DNA from: Basidiobolus meristosporus CBS 931.73
Taxonomy: Eukaryota > Basidiobolomycota > Basidiobolomycetes > Basidiobolales > Basidiobolaceae
Direction: 5' to 3'
Assembly (NCBI GenBank): GCA_002104905.1
Contig: MCFE01000352.1
Coordinates: forward strand, 1 to 64,000
Length of the DNA: 64,000 bases
Numbering within the stretch: the first letter of the stretch is position 1; each line of letters opens with the position of its first letter. Shown one piece after another: positions 22,471 through 34,261 of this stretch. A model generated the notes under the pieces. It worked only from the letters and a program-made list of their open reading frames with translations, did no database searches and was not told the origin of the DNA. A program made the translations under genes and the position numbers.

Positions 22471-24538
22471 TTATTTCCGTAGAAACTTCAGTAGTACCTC
22501 AATTGCCAATTGTATTGACCTATACAAGTCTCTATACCCTACACTAACATTAAGACCAACACCATACTCAACAAGCAACTCCATTAAAATCCACCACTCA
22601 ATAAGTATTTCTGCTGTAACACTCTGGTTCCACAACTTTGGCAGGAACACAACGGCTTTATGCCACTGTTCATTCACTAGTTCCCACACATCCTGGTCTT
22701 CAGCTGCACTGCAAGGTTGAGCTCCTCATTTGCCAGTCTTTGCAATAAATCCTTGCAAAATTCCAGTGAGCTTTGTTGAGCACTGCTCTTGAAGAAGTGC
22801 TGCAACCTCTTGGTGTGCCTATTAATGTTCCAAAACTCCACTGAAGGCATTGTGATAGTCTTTTGAGCTCTTGATGTTGTAGCCTTGTCTGTCAGTGGGA
22901 TCTACACTCTGTCAACAATGGAGGCTGTGGAGGCTGTGGTAGACAAATTGCCTTTTTCAACAAACTCATCTACCTTGCTGGAGTGTAGCTCAACTGGCTG
23001 CACTTCCAACTCTTGTGAAAACAGCTGTTTTCTTGTTGGTAATTCTTCTTGGCTATCATGGGATTCAGTCTGTTCCTGGCTTGCGGCGTTAATTGGCAAG
23101 AACTGCAGTTTTTCTGCATGCCTCCCTGTCTCAGGCTTGGGTTGACATTTTTCCCTTCACCTTTTCCTTTATCACTGCCAGGTCTTTCACTGCTACCTTG
23201 TCTGAGTGCTTCTTGTAAAGAACTATGTTTCCTCCCGGATAAATTCTGCTCTGACGCATCTGTTTTGGCCTGCTTGTCCCTTGCTGGCACTCTTCTGGCA
23301 ACCTGACGCTACTTTTCAGCTTGTTTTGAGCTCTCAACTGTAGTTGTGACAGGCTCCTGTAAAAGCGGCTGGTTTTTATCACTGCCAGGTGCTTCACTAC
23401 TACTTTGGCTGGGTGCTTCTTGAGTGGTACTACACTTTTTCCTTGATAAATGTTGTGCTGGTGCATCAATGTCTGCCTGCTTGTCCTTAATTGGCACTCT
23501 TCCAGCTGCCTGACGTCTCTTTGACGCTTGTCTGGAGCTTTTAGCCCTGCTTGTAATAGGCTCTTGAAGAAGCCACTGGTTTTTAGCCATGGCACCCTTG
23601 TTCTTCTGCCTTTGATAGTTTCTGCTATTCTTAAGATACTTTCTTAGCATAACAATGCTGGCCCAAAATCCACTTGCCTGTTTAAATCCAGGATAATGCT
23701 CATGGAACAAGTCAAGTGCATTCTGCTTGGCCTTGAGTTCCTGATGGTCCCATGGTATGCCAGCCTTAAGGTGATGGCATGCTAGACTTCTGATGGCCTC
23801 TTGTATATTAGCCCACTCTTCATTATTGCACTCAATGGCTTCACGGATCTTCAAGGTCTTTTGATTTTTAGGCTTTGGTATAAACAACACATTGTCTCCC
23901 TCCCATGCTATGATAGGTTTTGCTGTGGGCTTTATCTTTGGGCACTGTTGTTGTGCTTCAAAGACTGTACAGTGTTCCTCTGCTGTCACATTGGGATATG
24001 GCTCAATTCTTGGCTCTGACATTGAGCTACTTGAGTTCCTTCTTTGCAGCAAAGATACTGCTTTCTCTACCTGGGATATTGATAGCTCTACACGTATTAT
24101 CCGCTCATCCTGTTTCTGGACTACTTCCTGATTTCTCAGGGCTATTGCATCTATCCTATGAGCCACTGCACCTAATTGCTTCATTGATGCTTTGGTATGA
24201 GCTGACAACAAACTTGATAATATGGGTGGCGGTGATGTTATCATGGCCACTTGCTGATCTTCAACAGAGGGTATTGGGTTTGCTACATTCTCATCTGCCT
24301 GAGCATAATGGTCAGCTTGTGGCTCCGCAGAGGTTCTCAAGTGCCTACTTGACTGAGAGCCTGAGGAGTCTGCATTATTACCTTCAATGGGCACACTGTC
24401 CACAGGGCCTTTTTTGGATGTAGCCTTGTTTGTTGCACTGAATGTCAAAGCAAGCTGTTGTCCAACCATTCTTCTGTTGCTGTGAGTGGTGGGGTTTGGT
24501 TGAGAACCAGACAATTTTGCTTTATTTTCTGGCGGCAT
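22471..24538 (-). pseudogene. ORF2 of the transposon (copy T2), unknown function, frameshifted
   Basis: Start taken at 24538 because it matches the only start in copy T3 (30295). The frame is open to a TAG at 23309-23311, continues in the same frame beyond it, then needs frame changes to reach a stop near 22471 that copy T3 shares. N-terminal region: polar, then a likely coiled coil (residues about 130-185). A conserved block follows with tryptophans (EEWANIQEAI; WDHQELKAKQ; GFWASIVMLRKYL). Next comes a Lys/Gln/Ser-rich part with a duplicated unit of about 70 residues, then a short hydrophobic C-terminal part. I do not recognise the family. A DNA-binding or accessory role beside the transposase is only a guess. 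Confidence 0.6.
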
Positions 24539-24762
24539 ATATATATGCAAGTGAGTCAAACCAAAGGGGAAATAGTGTTACATATATGTGTGTATGTGGT
24601 GCCACAACTTTATTTATAATGCTTACTATGGCAGGTCATCATTGAATCTTACATTCATGTAAGTGCAATGTCTCAAATACATGACTGTCTTAAGTTCAAA
24701 TGAGTATTGACCAAAAAGTGACATAATAGCATTACGTTGTTGAAGGTCAAACTGTTTGCCCC

Positions 24763-26898
24763 ATGGACAAGACTACTTTGACTCAACACCATAAGAGAAG
24801 AGAAAAAAGACTATGTGGCTATTGTGGCAAGCCTCTCAGCCATGAAGCACGCAGAGAGCATAGGAAGCATTACAAGGATCATGGCCAGTGTTTTGCCACA
24901 CAAGTCATATTTGACCATTAATTGGTCACTACTGTACTAACATTACCTTGCCAGCCAGTTGATACTTTTATATTGGCACCTGGCCGTCTTTGTCACCTTG
25001 TGCAAACTGAGTCTGGTGAGTTTGTGATGCCTTTAGGCTCACCTCAGCCTTCTGAATATGGCATGCAGAGTGATAGCTTTGATGAGGAAGGTTCACTGAT
25101 GGATTTTGAGCCTATCTCTCCTAACAACAGTACCACATATGAGCCCGGTCAAATCCCTATATGCAATGAGACAACACCCATTGAAACAAATGCTAAGGAT
25201 ACTTTATGGGTCCAAGTGAGCCCAGTAATCCATCTACTGGTGAATGATGTAATGTTGTGGCTAGAGAAGCGGCATGTTTCCACTAATATCAGTAATGGGG
25301 GCTTTGAGGATTTATTACTACTTCTTGCCAAAATCAAACCAGGCTGCAACTTACCATGTACATGGTACAAGTGGACAACCATCATGCAGCTGGCAACATA
25401 TGATCCAGAGACTGACCTGATTCCAGCATGTGTTAACAGTTGCATGGCATTCACATCCAAAAATGCTACCATTGCACTGTGTCCAAATTGTCAGGAATCT
25501 GCCACCATTGAGAGAAAACATTGCTCACACTCCAGATATATTCCAGTCATACCCTGTCTGAGGAAGCTGATGCAGTCCAACAAATATTGCAAAGCTATAC
25601 AGTACCGCACTCAGTATCAATCAAGCGCAAACATATCCAATATATTGGATGGCAAACATTACAAACAGCTAAGAAGCAAAGGCTACATTGAAGGTATGTA
25701 TGACCATGCCTTTGCTTTAGCACTTGATGGATTCTCATTAAACAAGTACTCTACCAGCAAATCCTGCTGGCCACTGATTCTAATCAATCTGAATCTGCCG
25801 CCCATCTTATGGTATCAGAGCAATAATCTGACGGTAGTGTCACTGGTATCTGGGCCTAAATCACCATCCAACCTGGATAGCTACCTGTATCCATTGCTGA
25901 ATGAATTTTGTATGCTTTCCAGCAGGATAATAGTAAATGGCCGTCATGTAAAAGCGCATATTACTATCTGCATTGGAGATACCCCAGCCATCAGCAAGAG
26001 AGCAGGTTTTTCCAGGCACAATGGATGGTATTGCTGTCAAATGTGTGAGATCCAGGGGATTTACTCCATAACTTACACACATTATTATTACCCAAGCACC
26101 AGCACTAAGAGCAGCATCTTTCCACAGAGAGAACATACAGAAGTAAGCATGCAATTGCAGCAAAGTTGGCAAGCTATAAGCCATTGGCCAGAATATGGAA
26201 TCAATCGGAAACCAGAGATACTTAAGATAGAGGGTATCTGTTGGAGCAAAAGCTTTCCACTGGGAGCAATGCATTTGCTTTTCAACAATATCCCTATACT
26301 GATGACCAAGTTGTACATGGGGCATTTCAAGCTAAATGAGCCCTTTGAGATACCGGAGAAATTTGAAAAAATTGGCAAGATATTACAGAGTATCCACTAT
26401 CCTAAGTACTTCTCATGGGATCCAATTAATATTCATACCCTTATGCAACAATACAAATGCAAAGACTGGATGAACTGGATATATATTTATTCAAGTGGTA
26501 TTCTGAAGCCATTCCTACCAAGAGTACATTGGAAGCATTGGGAGTCATATGTGGACATTGTAGGAGTATTTATCCAGAAGTGGATCACCAATGCCAACTT
26601 GACGCATCTACAGCTGTTGTGTGAGGAGTTTGTGACAGGATTTGAGCGGCTGTACTACAAGCATAAAGCTGAACATGTAGATCTCTGCCGCTACTGTATT
26701 CATTCTCTACTCCATCTTGCACAGTGTGTGGAGAATATTGGGCCTTGCTTCACCTTTTGGGAGTTTCCTATGGAGCAGATGTGTTGGGAGATAGGAAGAC
26801 AAGTAAAGTTGCAGGTACTACCAAATCCCAATCTCATCAAGAATATAACCCTCAAGTCTGTCATGGATGTGATGAGTTGGCACATGGAGGACAGCTAG
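24763..26898 (+). pseudogene. tnp2 (Transposase_21) transposase, copy T2, best preserved
   Basis: A frame from ATG 24763 starts with a C2H2-like zinc finger (CGYCGKPLSHEARREH) and is broken once by TAA at 24919-24921. Copies T1 and T3 have sense codons there. It is then open for 658 codons. Landmarks of the CACTA/EnSpm tnp2 family: a CPNC…CSHSRYIP cysteine block, ALALDGF, NLPP, SGPKSPSNLDSYLYPLLNE, IGDTPAISKRAGF with CCQMCEI, and MHLLFNNI. The DG and GD aspartates are likely catalytic. After TAG 26896-26898 the same frame still encodes family-like sequence to about 27330, so the original protein was longer. Members cut and paste DNA; this copy is probably inactive. Confidence 0.85.
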
Positions 26899-27506
26899 AA
26901 AGAGTTGGAAAATACTGAGAACAAATGTGCACATGGAGACACCTATGCCTATGGCATTAAGAAGCTAAGCAGCCCCAATGCATGGGTAATCAGTTAAGTA
27001 ATGCAAAGTTGGGTTGGGTGCAACAAGCAACTAATTTTTATCAGGAAAACTCCACCTAAATATGCTGGATTTCTTGTGGTCACAAGCCAACTTCTACACC
27101 ATTCAATATGGAATTCACACAAACAAAAGCTAAAGCTCACCTATAAGGGGACTAGAACCCAGCAGGAAGAAGGAATATATTGGCTAAATACCAAGAAGTT
27201 CTTTGCCAATATTTAGGAGGTATTATGGCAGAAGTGGCAACAACCAAGCATATGTTTGCAAGATGTATATGCTACCAGCAGTACAAGGTATATGGCAACT
27301 TTGCAAGTATCACACTAAAAAGCCGTAAAGTTGAGGTGATAGAAGTATGTCAATTGCGGCAGGTGTGCGCATTTGTAGAGGTTAGTAAGCAGGAGGCCAT
27401 AGTTTTTTTTGATTCAAACTATATGTGGAATACCCAAGGTAGTAGTGGGTAAGCAAATAAAGAAAGGTGATTCTACAGTGGAATATATGAATTGCACAAG
27501 GGGAGG

Positions 27507-28632
27507 TGTGGTAATGGAAAGTATTCCATTACTACAATATCTCTAAACCAATATTGCACTCATTTCTTTATTTTGCTTTTTGCTATCGTAACACACAAGA
27601 AAAGATCAAGAATTTCCAACTTTGAAGAGCAAATGCTCCAGACCCTGAGAAGCAATCCACCCAAGAATATTATGTCATACAGAACACGTAGTAGCCAACA
27701 CATGTTTCAAATTACAGCTCATTTGAAGCAGTACTTAAGGAGCTATGACCAAAAGAGTCCAACTATTATATATACTATGCCTTATTGCTAGGATTACTAT
27801 GGTGACTTTGATTGCGTGTAACTTTTGAACCAGCCAATCAAATCACGTGAAATTTTCACAGGTGCTGCGCCTATGTCCGATCTGCGCCACTGCAAAATTT
27901 TAGCGTTGTATCACGTGTATTGCTTGCGCAATTGCCCAAAAACTTTGATCCTTCAAAATTTTCATATATATAACTTCCCCAGCTGAAAAATAAAGAGAGA
28001 GCCTCTCTTTCCAGAATCTCCACACTACGATTACAAGTTTAAAGGTTATAAGACTTCCCCTGCATCACTTGCACTGTTGAGTATTCTGACTTTGATCAGT
28101 ACTACATCAGTAAAGAGACTGCAAAGCTCACAAGAATCCAATCTAAGTTCTACAAGAAACTACCACTTTTCTGTCGGAAAAGTCCCCTCTAAGAAACCCC
28201 TTTACTCTAAAGACACCTTTAGAGACCCCTTTAAGAAACCCCTTTACTCTAAAGAAGCCCCTTTAGGTCTAAAGACCCCTTTAGAGACTTCTACAACACA
28301 CCCCTTTAGGTTAAAGGGGAGTTCAGAATTTCCATATTAGGAAATATTTTCTCAGAAAGGAAAGTGACTTCCAAATAAGGAAAAGTTACTATAAAAGTAA
28401 ATAAGCCCATTAGTCAACAGAAGGTCAGAACACTGCTGTAGAAGTGATAAACACTGCCTACAGTATATTTTGAGCCCAAGATTGAGGAAATTAGTGAAAG
28501 TTATATCTTCTATCAGTATATCAAACTCCCAATAAACTATTTCAGTATTAGCATACTGGAAGTTGTTGTATATTGTTGATTAGCCTCTACATTGTAGAAC
28601 AAGCCCCAAACTAATCATAATACAACACAACA
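27507..28632. repeat. Solo LTR of a third retrotransposon family (1,126 bp)
   Basis: Starts TGTGGTAATGG and ends ACAACA. GAGG occurs on both sides (27503-27506 and 28633-28636), a 4-bp target duplication. Without it, the transposon sequence joins smoothly as in copies T1 and T4. Inside are a TATATATAA (about 27964), an AAATAAAG (about 27986) and a cluster of CCCCTTTA/CTCTAAAG repeats (28180-28320). Element orientation is probably plus, from the TATA and AATAAA order. Confidence 0.85.
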
Positions 28633-28932
28633 GAGGTAGAAAAAGGAAATACCATTTGGTAAATTGGTACAGTAGCATTATACAGAACCAGTGGCTGGCT
28701 GTCATACTGCCAAGAAAAAGCCATCAGAGTCTTGCTGTGAGGCCGTCAAAATACCGTCAAGTTTCTTGCCATATATGGCAATTGGAAGTCCTGGCCAACT
28801 GGATCCACTTAAAATAGTAATAGAGTGCTGAAAGACTGCAACAATGCCATGCAAATATTGTCACAGCACCAATCAAAAATTGTCAAGCTTTATCCCTTTA
28901 TTTGGCTGTAAAATTTGCAAAACACCGTCATG

Positions 28933-30080
28933 ATCTTGTATTGCTGGAATATATCCAGAGTGTGAACAATGTTTTCCCCCAATAGTGGTGGATTCCTGAC
29001 AAGTTGGACACCTTCCAATGGTGGCATTTTCCAATATGAATGCCATGCAACTGTTAACATATTCTGGTGGCAGGATGGACTCTGGTTCATATGTTGCTGG
29101 CTGAATGATGGTTGTCCATTTATGCCATATACATGGTAGGTTGCATCCTAGTATAATATTGGCAAGAAGCAGTAGTAGATCCTCAAAGCCCCTGTTACTG
29201 ATATTAGTGGAAATGTGCCACTTTCCTAGCCCTAACATCACATCATTCACCAGTTGATGGATTACTGAGCTCATTTGACTCCATAAAATAGCCTTGGCAT
29301 TTTTTTCCACAGGTGCTGTCTCATTGCATAAAGGAATTTTGCCAGGCTCATGCAGGGTACTGTTGTTAGGGAAGCTAGGCTCACAATCCATCAGTTGTCC
29401 TACATCTTCAGAGCAATCTCTCAGTGTGCCATATTCAGAAGGCTGGGGTGAGCCTAAAGGCATCACAAACTCACCTGACTCAGCTTGAATAAGGTGACAA
29501 GTAAGGCTAGGTGCTATTATAACTGTATCAAGCCACTGGCAAGATATTGCTGGCACAGTAGTGATTGGTGAATGGTCAAATACTGTTGTAAGAGTCTTGG
29601 AGATATTGGAAGTGATTTGGAGAACAAGTAGATAATGTGGTTTTCACTTAATGATTTATTGAATGTAAAAGTAGTAATTATACTTTTACCTGGTCTTGGC
29701 ATTACAAACATGTAGAATAGGTTAAGGAAGGTCCCAAGAATATGTGTGCAAAGTTTGGGGCTGTTTGGACAACTTTGAGAATTTTCATGTTCTGGGTACC
29801 TGGTATTTTGGTAAAAATATTCTAAGTAAATCCCAACAAGGAATTTGGTCAGTATCCTCTAGGATTTGAGGGTAATGATCTAAGTGACTAAGATAGGTGA
29901 ATATTTAGGTGGAATTACAAAGTTTTACAACAAATACAACTTGTGTTGCAAAACACTGGCCATGATCCTTCTAATTCTTCCTATGCTGTCTGTGTGCTTT
30001 GTGGCTGAGAGGTTGGCTACAATAGCCACATGGTCTTTTTTCTCTTCACTTATGGCATTAAATCAAAGAGTCTTATCCAT
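28933..30080 (-). pseudogene. tnp2 transposase N-terminal fragment, copy T3
   Basis: ATG at 30080, then a zinc-finger-like stretch with several stops, then the solo LTR (29584-29932). After it a frame on 29556-28873 matches the 658-codon stretch of T2, including the CPTCQES…CSHSGYIP block, and then leaves the family sequence. It lacks the catalytic middle and C-terminal parts. Confidence 0.78.
29584..29932 (-). repeat. Solo copia LTR with 5-bp target duplication
   Basis: Reverse-oriented copy of the LTR at 2026-2375, with ends TGTTG and CAACA. AATAC flanks it on both sides (29579-29583 and 29933-29937), the 5-bp duplication usual for copia. Removing it restores the transposase reading of copy T3. 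Confidence 0.92.
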
Positions 30081-30294
30081 GGGACAAACAGTTTGACACT
30101 CAGCAATGTAATGCCATTACATCACTCTTTGATCAATATGTTTACAACAGTCTAGTATTTGAGATATTGCACCTACATGAGTGTAAGATTCAATGATGAC
30201 CTGCCATAATAAGTATCAGTAATAAAGTTGTGGCACCACATACACATTTATATGTAACACCCTTTGCCCTTTGGTTTGACTCACTTGCATATAT

Positions 30295-32362
30295 ATGCCA
30301 CCAAAAAATAAAGCAGAGTTGTCTAGCCCCCAACTAAACCCCACCACTGACAGCAGCAGAAGAACAGTTGGACAACAGCTTGCTTTGAAATTTGGTGCAA
30401 CAAGAAGGGCTACAATCAAAAAAGGCCTTGTGAACAGTGTGCCTACTGGAGAAAATGATGTAAACTCCTCAGGCTCTCAGTCAAGTAGGCAATTGGGAAT
30501 CTCTTTGGAGCCACAAGCAGACCATATTGCTGAAGCAGATAAGAATGTAGCACAAGTAGCACCTTCAGTTGAAGACCAGCAAATGGTGGTTGTAACATCA
30601 CCATCACCTGTATTGGCAAGTATGTTGTCAGCTCATACCAAAGCATTAATGAGGCAATTAGGTGCAGTGACTGATAAGATAGATGCAATGACCCAGAGAA
30701 ATTAGGAAATAGCCCAGAAACAGGATGATCAAGTAATAGGTGTAAAGCAATGAATATATCATGTAGAAAAAGCAGTATCTTTGCTGTAAAGAAGGTACGC
30801 AAGTAGCTCAATGTCACAGCCAAGAATTGAGCCATTTCCCAATGTAACAGCAGAGGAACACCATACACTCTTTGAAGTACACCAACAGTGCCCAAAAATA
30901 AAGCCCAGAGAGAAACCTATCACAGCCTTGGAGGGAGAAAATGTAGTATTTATACCAAGGCCTAAAAATCAAAGGACATTGAAGATCTGTGAAGCCTCTG
31001 AGTACAATGATGAAGAGTGGGCTAATATTCAAGAGGCCATCAGAAGTCTAACACACCAACACCTTAAGGCTAGCATACCATGGGACCATCAAGATCTCAA
31101 TGCCAAGCAGAATGTGCCTGACTTGCTCTATGAGCATTATCCTAGATTCAAACAAGCAAATGGTTTTTGGGCCAGCATTGGTATGCTAAGAAAGTATCTC
31201 AACAATAGCAGAAACTATCAGAGGCAGAAGGACTAGGGTACAATGGCTAAAAACCAGCAGCTTCCTCAAGAGCCTGTTACAAGCAGGGCCAAAAGCTCTA
31301 AACAATTGTCAAAGAGACATCAGGTAGCTGGAAGAGTGCCAATAAGGGAAAAGCAGGCAGACACAGATGCACCAGCACAACATTCACCAAGGTAAAAGTG
31401 TGGTACTTCTCAAGAAGCATTCAGTCAAAGTAGCATTGAAGGACCTGGTAGTGATAAAAATAAGCAGCTACCTCAGGAGCCCATGACAGCATGGGCTGAG
31501 AGCTCAAAACAAGCAGAAAAGAAGCATCATGTTGCCTGCAGACTGCCAGCAAGAGACAAGCAGGCCAAAACAGATGCATCAGAGTAGCATTTATCAAGCA
31601 GAAAACATAGTTCAATACAAGAAGCACTCAGACAAAGTAGCAGTGAAAGACCTGGCAGTGATAAAGGAAAAGGTAAAGGGAAAAAGTCTACCCAAGTCAG
31701 AGACAGGGATGCATAAGGAAAAAGCTGCAATTCTTGCCAATTAATGCCATAAGCCTGGACCAGACAGAATCCCATCATAGCCAAGAAGAATTAATAACAA
31801 GAAAACCGCTGTTTTCACAAGAGCTGAAAGTGCAGCCAGTTAAGCTACACTCCAGTGAGGCCAATGAGTTTGCAGAGAAAGGCAATTTGTCTACCACAGC
31901 CTCCACATCTTCCATTGCTGACAGAGTGGAGATTCCACTGACAGACAACACAACAATGTCAAGAGCTCAGAAGGTTACCACAATGCCTTCAGTGGAATTT
32001 TGAACATTAATAGACACACCAAGAGGTTGCAGCACTTCTTTAAGAGCAGTGCTCAAGAAAATGCACTTGAATATTATAAGGATTTATTGCAAAGACTGGC
32101 AGATGAGGTGCTAGACCTTGCAGTGCTGGCTGAAGACCAGGACATGTAGAAATCAGTGAATGAACAGTGGCTTAGAGCTGTAGGGTTCCCACCAAAGTCA
32201 TGGAAACTGAGCATTACAGCAGAAATACTAAATGTGTGGTGGATTTTAATGGAGTTACTTGTTGAGTGTGGGGTTGGGCTTAATGTTAGTGTAGGGTAAA
32301 GGGACCTGTGTAGGTTAATACGATTGGCAATTAAGGTACAAGCAAAGTTTCAATGGATATAA
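30295..32362 (+). pseudogene. ORF2 of the transposon (copy T3), unknown function, decayed
   Basis: ATG 30295 opens a protein parallel to ORF2 of T2: the polar N-terminus and coiled-coil part to 30705 (ends at a TAG), the tryptophan block (30811-31236), the duplicated Lys/Gln/Ser-rich unit (about 31255-31690), a QTESHHSQEEL block in another frame (from 31734) and the tail ending at TAA about 32360. Several stops and indels make it non-functional. Its value is as a second witness that ORF2 is a real gene of the element. Confidence 0.6.
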
Positions 32363-32704
32363 AACAATTTGTATGCACAAAAAGTAAGAGAAATGGTTGA
32401 GTCAGGAAGTAAGGAGTCTGAAAAAGTGGCAATAGCCAATCAATGCACACAAATGTAGGAGGTGATAGAGTGTCTGGGATCAGAAAGTGTGAAAATTGGT
32501 TGAGAACCAATCAAAAGCCACTTTTGTTTTGTTGTGATGAAAATTTTGACCAAGTTTCTTGTGAAATCTGGGGTGCAATTAGTTTTTGAAGGTCTTTGCA
32601 CAGTGTCCTGATGAGATCAATACCTCTTAGTCATGGGAATTAGAATTGGCAATGGCCTTTTGACAGGATCATCACAATGATTTTCATAGGGAAACAACAT
32701 CTAC

Positions 32705-33030
32705 TTTTAGATTATTGTAAGCATTGGGAAACATATGCATACACTGGAGGGGTGTTTGTCAAAAAGTGGAACACTAATATCAATTTGGCATAACTATGGC
32801 TTTTATGCACAGAGTTTGTGACAGGATTGTAGTGCCCACATTGCTAGCATAAAGCTGAGCTCATTTATCTCTGCTACTGTATCTATTCTTGACTCCCTCT
32901 TGCTCAATATGTAGAGAACAACAGGGCATGCTTCACTTTCTAGGGGTTTCCCACAGAGCAGATGTGTGGGGAGATGGGAAGAGAAGTTAAGTTATAAGTA
33001 CAGTCATATCCCTCTCTCATCCAGCATATT
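32705..33030 (+). pseudogene. tnp2 transposase fragment T5
   Basis: Matches 26535-26860 of copy T2 (AAGCATTGGG through the CEEFVTGF and WEIGRQ region) with many changes. No open frame. It joins copy T3 directly. Confidence 0.65.
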
Positions 33031-33884
33031 ACCTTCAAGCATTTGATGGCTATCACAAAGCCCAAAAACCTGTGTGTCAGGCTATTATGGGGGGTAAATA
33101 CCACCTCCTCATTAGCAGTGTGCACTTCCACAAATACCATCTTAATAACCAACATGGTTTTTATGTTTATTGAATGTTTTATTTCTTCTCCTGGTAACAT
33201 TTGGAAATAAAAAAAGTTTGTCTTGGATGCATCTTTCTAACAAAGAGCATGAAGGATGGGTGCTTTCTAGTGCTTTCAAGGCATTCTTTGCTGTTTTAGC
33301 TACTGAGCATCACATTGTCTCTTTGCCTTAACATTCCCTATAAAAATGCACAAAGTTGGAATTCATTGGATTCTTGCTAGCATTCTGCTGGTATTCTGAT
33401 GATGTTTCACTAGTATTCTGATGGTGCTTTACTAGTACTCTGATGGTGTTTTGTGGTGTTTTGCCAATGCTTCTGCTACATATTTTCAATTGCAATTTTT
33501 GGTGGAAGTAATGAACACCTGATTACCAAATTTGGTATGAATTCTAGATGGCCTAGTCTCCCCCTGGGAAGAATGTCCACTTGTCTGCTTTGGAGCTATT
33601 ACTTGAGATCTTGGAATTGTCACTTCTCAGAAGGTTGGAGTTCAGTCAATATTATCATGTTATTCTGCTGGCCATTCCTTTGATTTTCTTCTTAGAGATT
33701 ACAGTATATGTAGTTCAAGAACTTTGTTCTTTCTTTCAGTATATTGAGGCTTCTATCCTATATTTTTACGAGGACATTCTTTGCCAATGAGAGCATCCCA
33801 CCAGCCTCATTCCTGTAGCATCATATTGATCTTCACCTTGCAGACTTGCCAGTTACATCCATCCAGCTTTTGAGTAAATAGAAA
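33031..33884. other. No gene seen; short tandem repeat at about 33376-33460
   Basis: No similarity to the other elements was noticed and no frame looks coding. A 20-22 bp unit of the type TATTCTGATGGTGTTTTACTAG occurs about four times, imperfectly, near 33376-33460. It may be an old element or plain intergenic DNA. Confidence 0.4.
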
Positions 33885-33921
33885 ATTGCAGAGAGTGACA
33901 GCTTAGGGCTCATAAGCATCT

Positions 33922-34261
33922 GTAAGAGTCTTGGAGATATCTGAAGCAACTGGGCAAAAAAGCAGATTTTGTGAATTTCACAAAGTAGTGTATTACAGTT
34001 TTAAGTGGTATTTATACTGTCCATCATCTTGCCAACTAACAAATGTAAAATATGTCATGAGAGGCCCCAAGGGCATGTGTGCAATGCTTAGGGCTGCTGG
34101 GATAGCCTTTGAGCTCTTCATGTTTTGTGTATTTGATGTTTTGGTGAGAATATATCAAGCAAGTCCCAACAAGGAATTTGGGCTGAACTCTGAGATATTA
34201 GACCATGAGCAAGGTAGCAAAGATAGGCAAGTATCTAGATATAGTTACAAAATTACAAAAC
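33922..34261 (-). repeat. Copia LTR, reverse orientation, diverged
   Basis: Reverse complement of the LTR family at 2026-2375 (starts CTGTAAGAGTCTTGGAGATAT). Together with 34636-34979 it forms inverted-repeat arms. Confidence 0.78.

Larger units (their letters stand above)
22160..28932 (+). mobile_element. DNA transposon copy T2 (tnp2/CACTA-like) with two divergent genes
   Basis: The most complete copy in the window. A second gene (ORF2) reads leftward from 24538, the transposase reads rightward from 24763, and about 225 bp between them would hold both promoters. The 3' side continues through 27506, is interrupted by a solo LTR (27507-28632) and resumes to about 28932. Copy T3 has the same divergent pair, so the layout belongs to the element. 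Exact ends, terminal inverted repeats and target duplication could not be fixed by eye. Confidence 0.75.
28933..32700 (-). mobile_element. DNA transposon copy T3, truncated, minus strand
   Basis: Holds the N-terminal third of the transposase on the minus strand (28933-30080) and ORF2 on the plus strand (30295-32362), the same divergent layout as T2 in reverse. The transposase is cut abruptly at 28933 where it meets the end of T2. A copia solo LTR is inserted at 29584-29932. Confidence 0.75.

Noticed and set aside
15616-33030. Zisupton/KDZ-type rather than CACTA transposase
   Set aside because: KDZ transposases also carry cysteine clusters and are common in fungi. The chain CPNC…RYIP, DGF, NLPP, GPKSP…D…L.PLLNE, GDTPA and CCQMCEI follows the tnp2 order closely, so CACTA-like is preferred.
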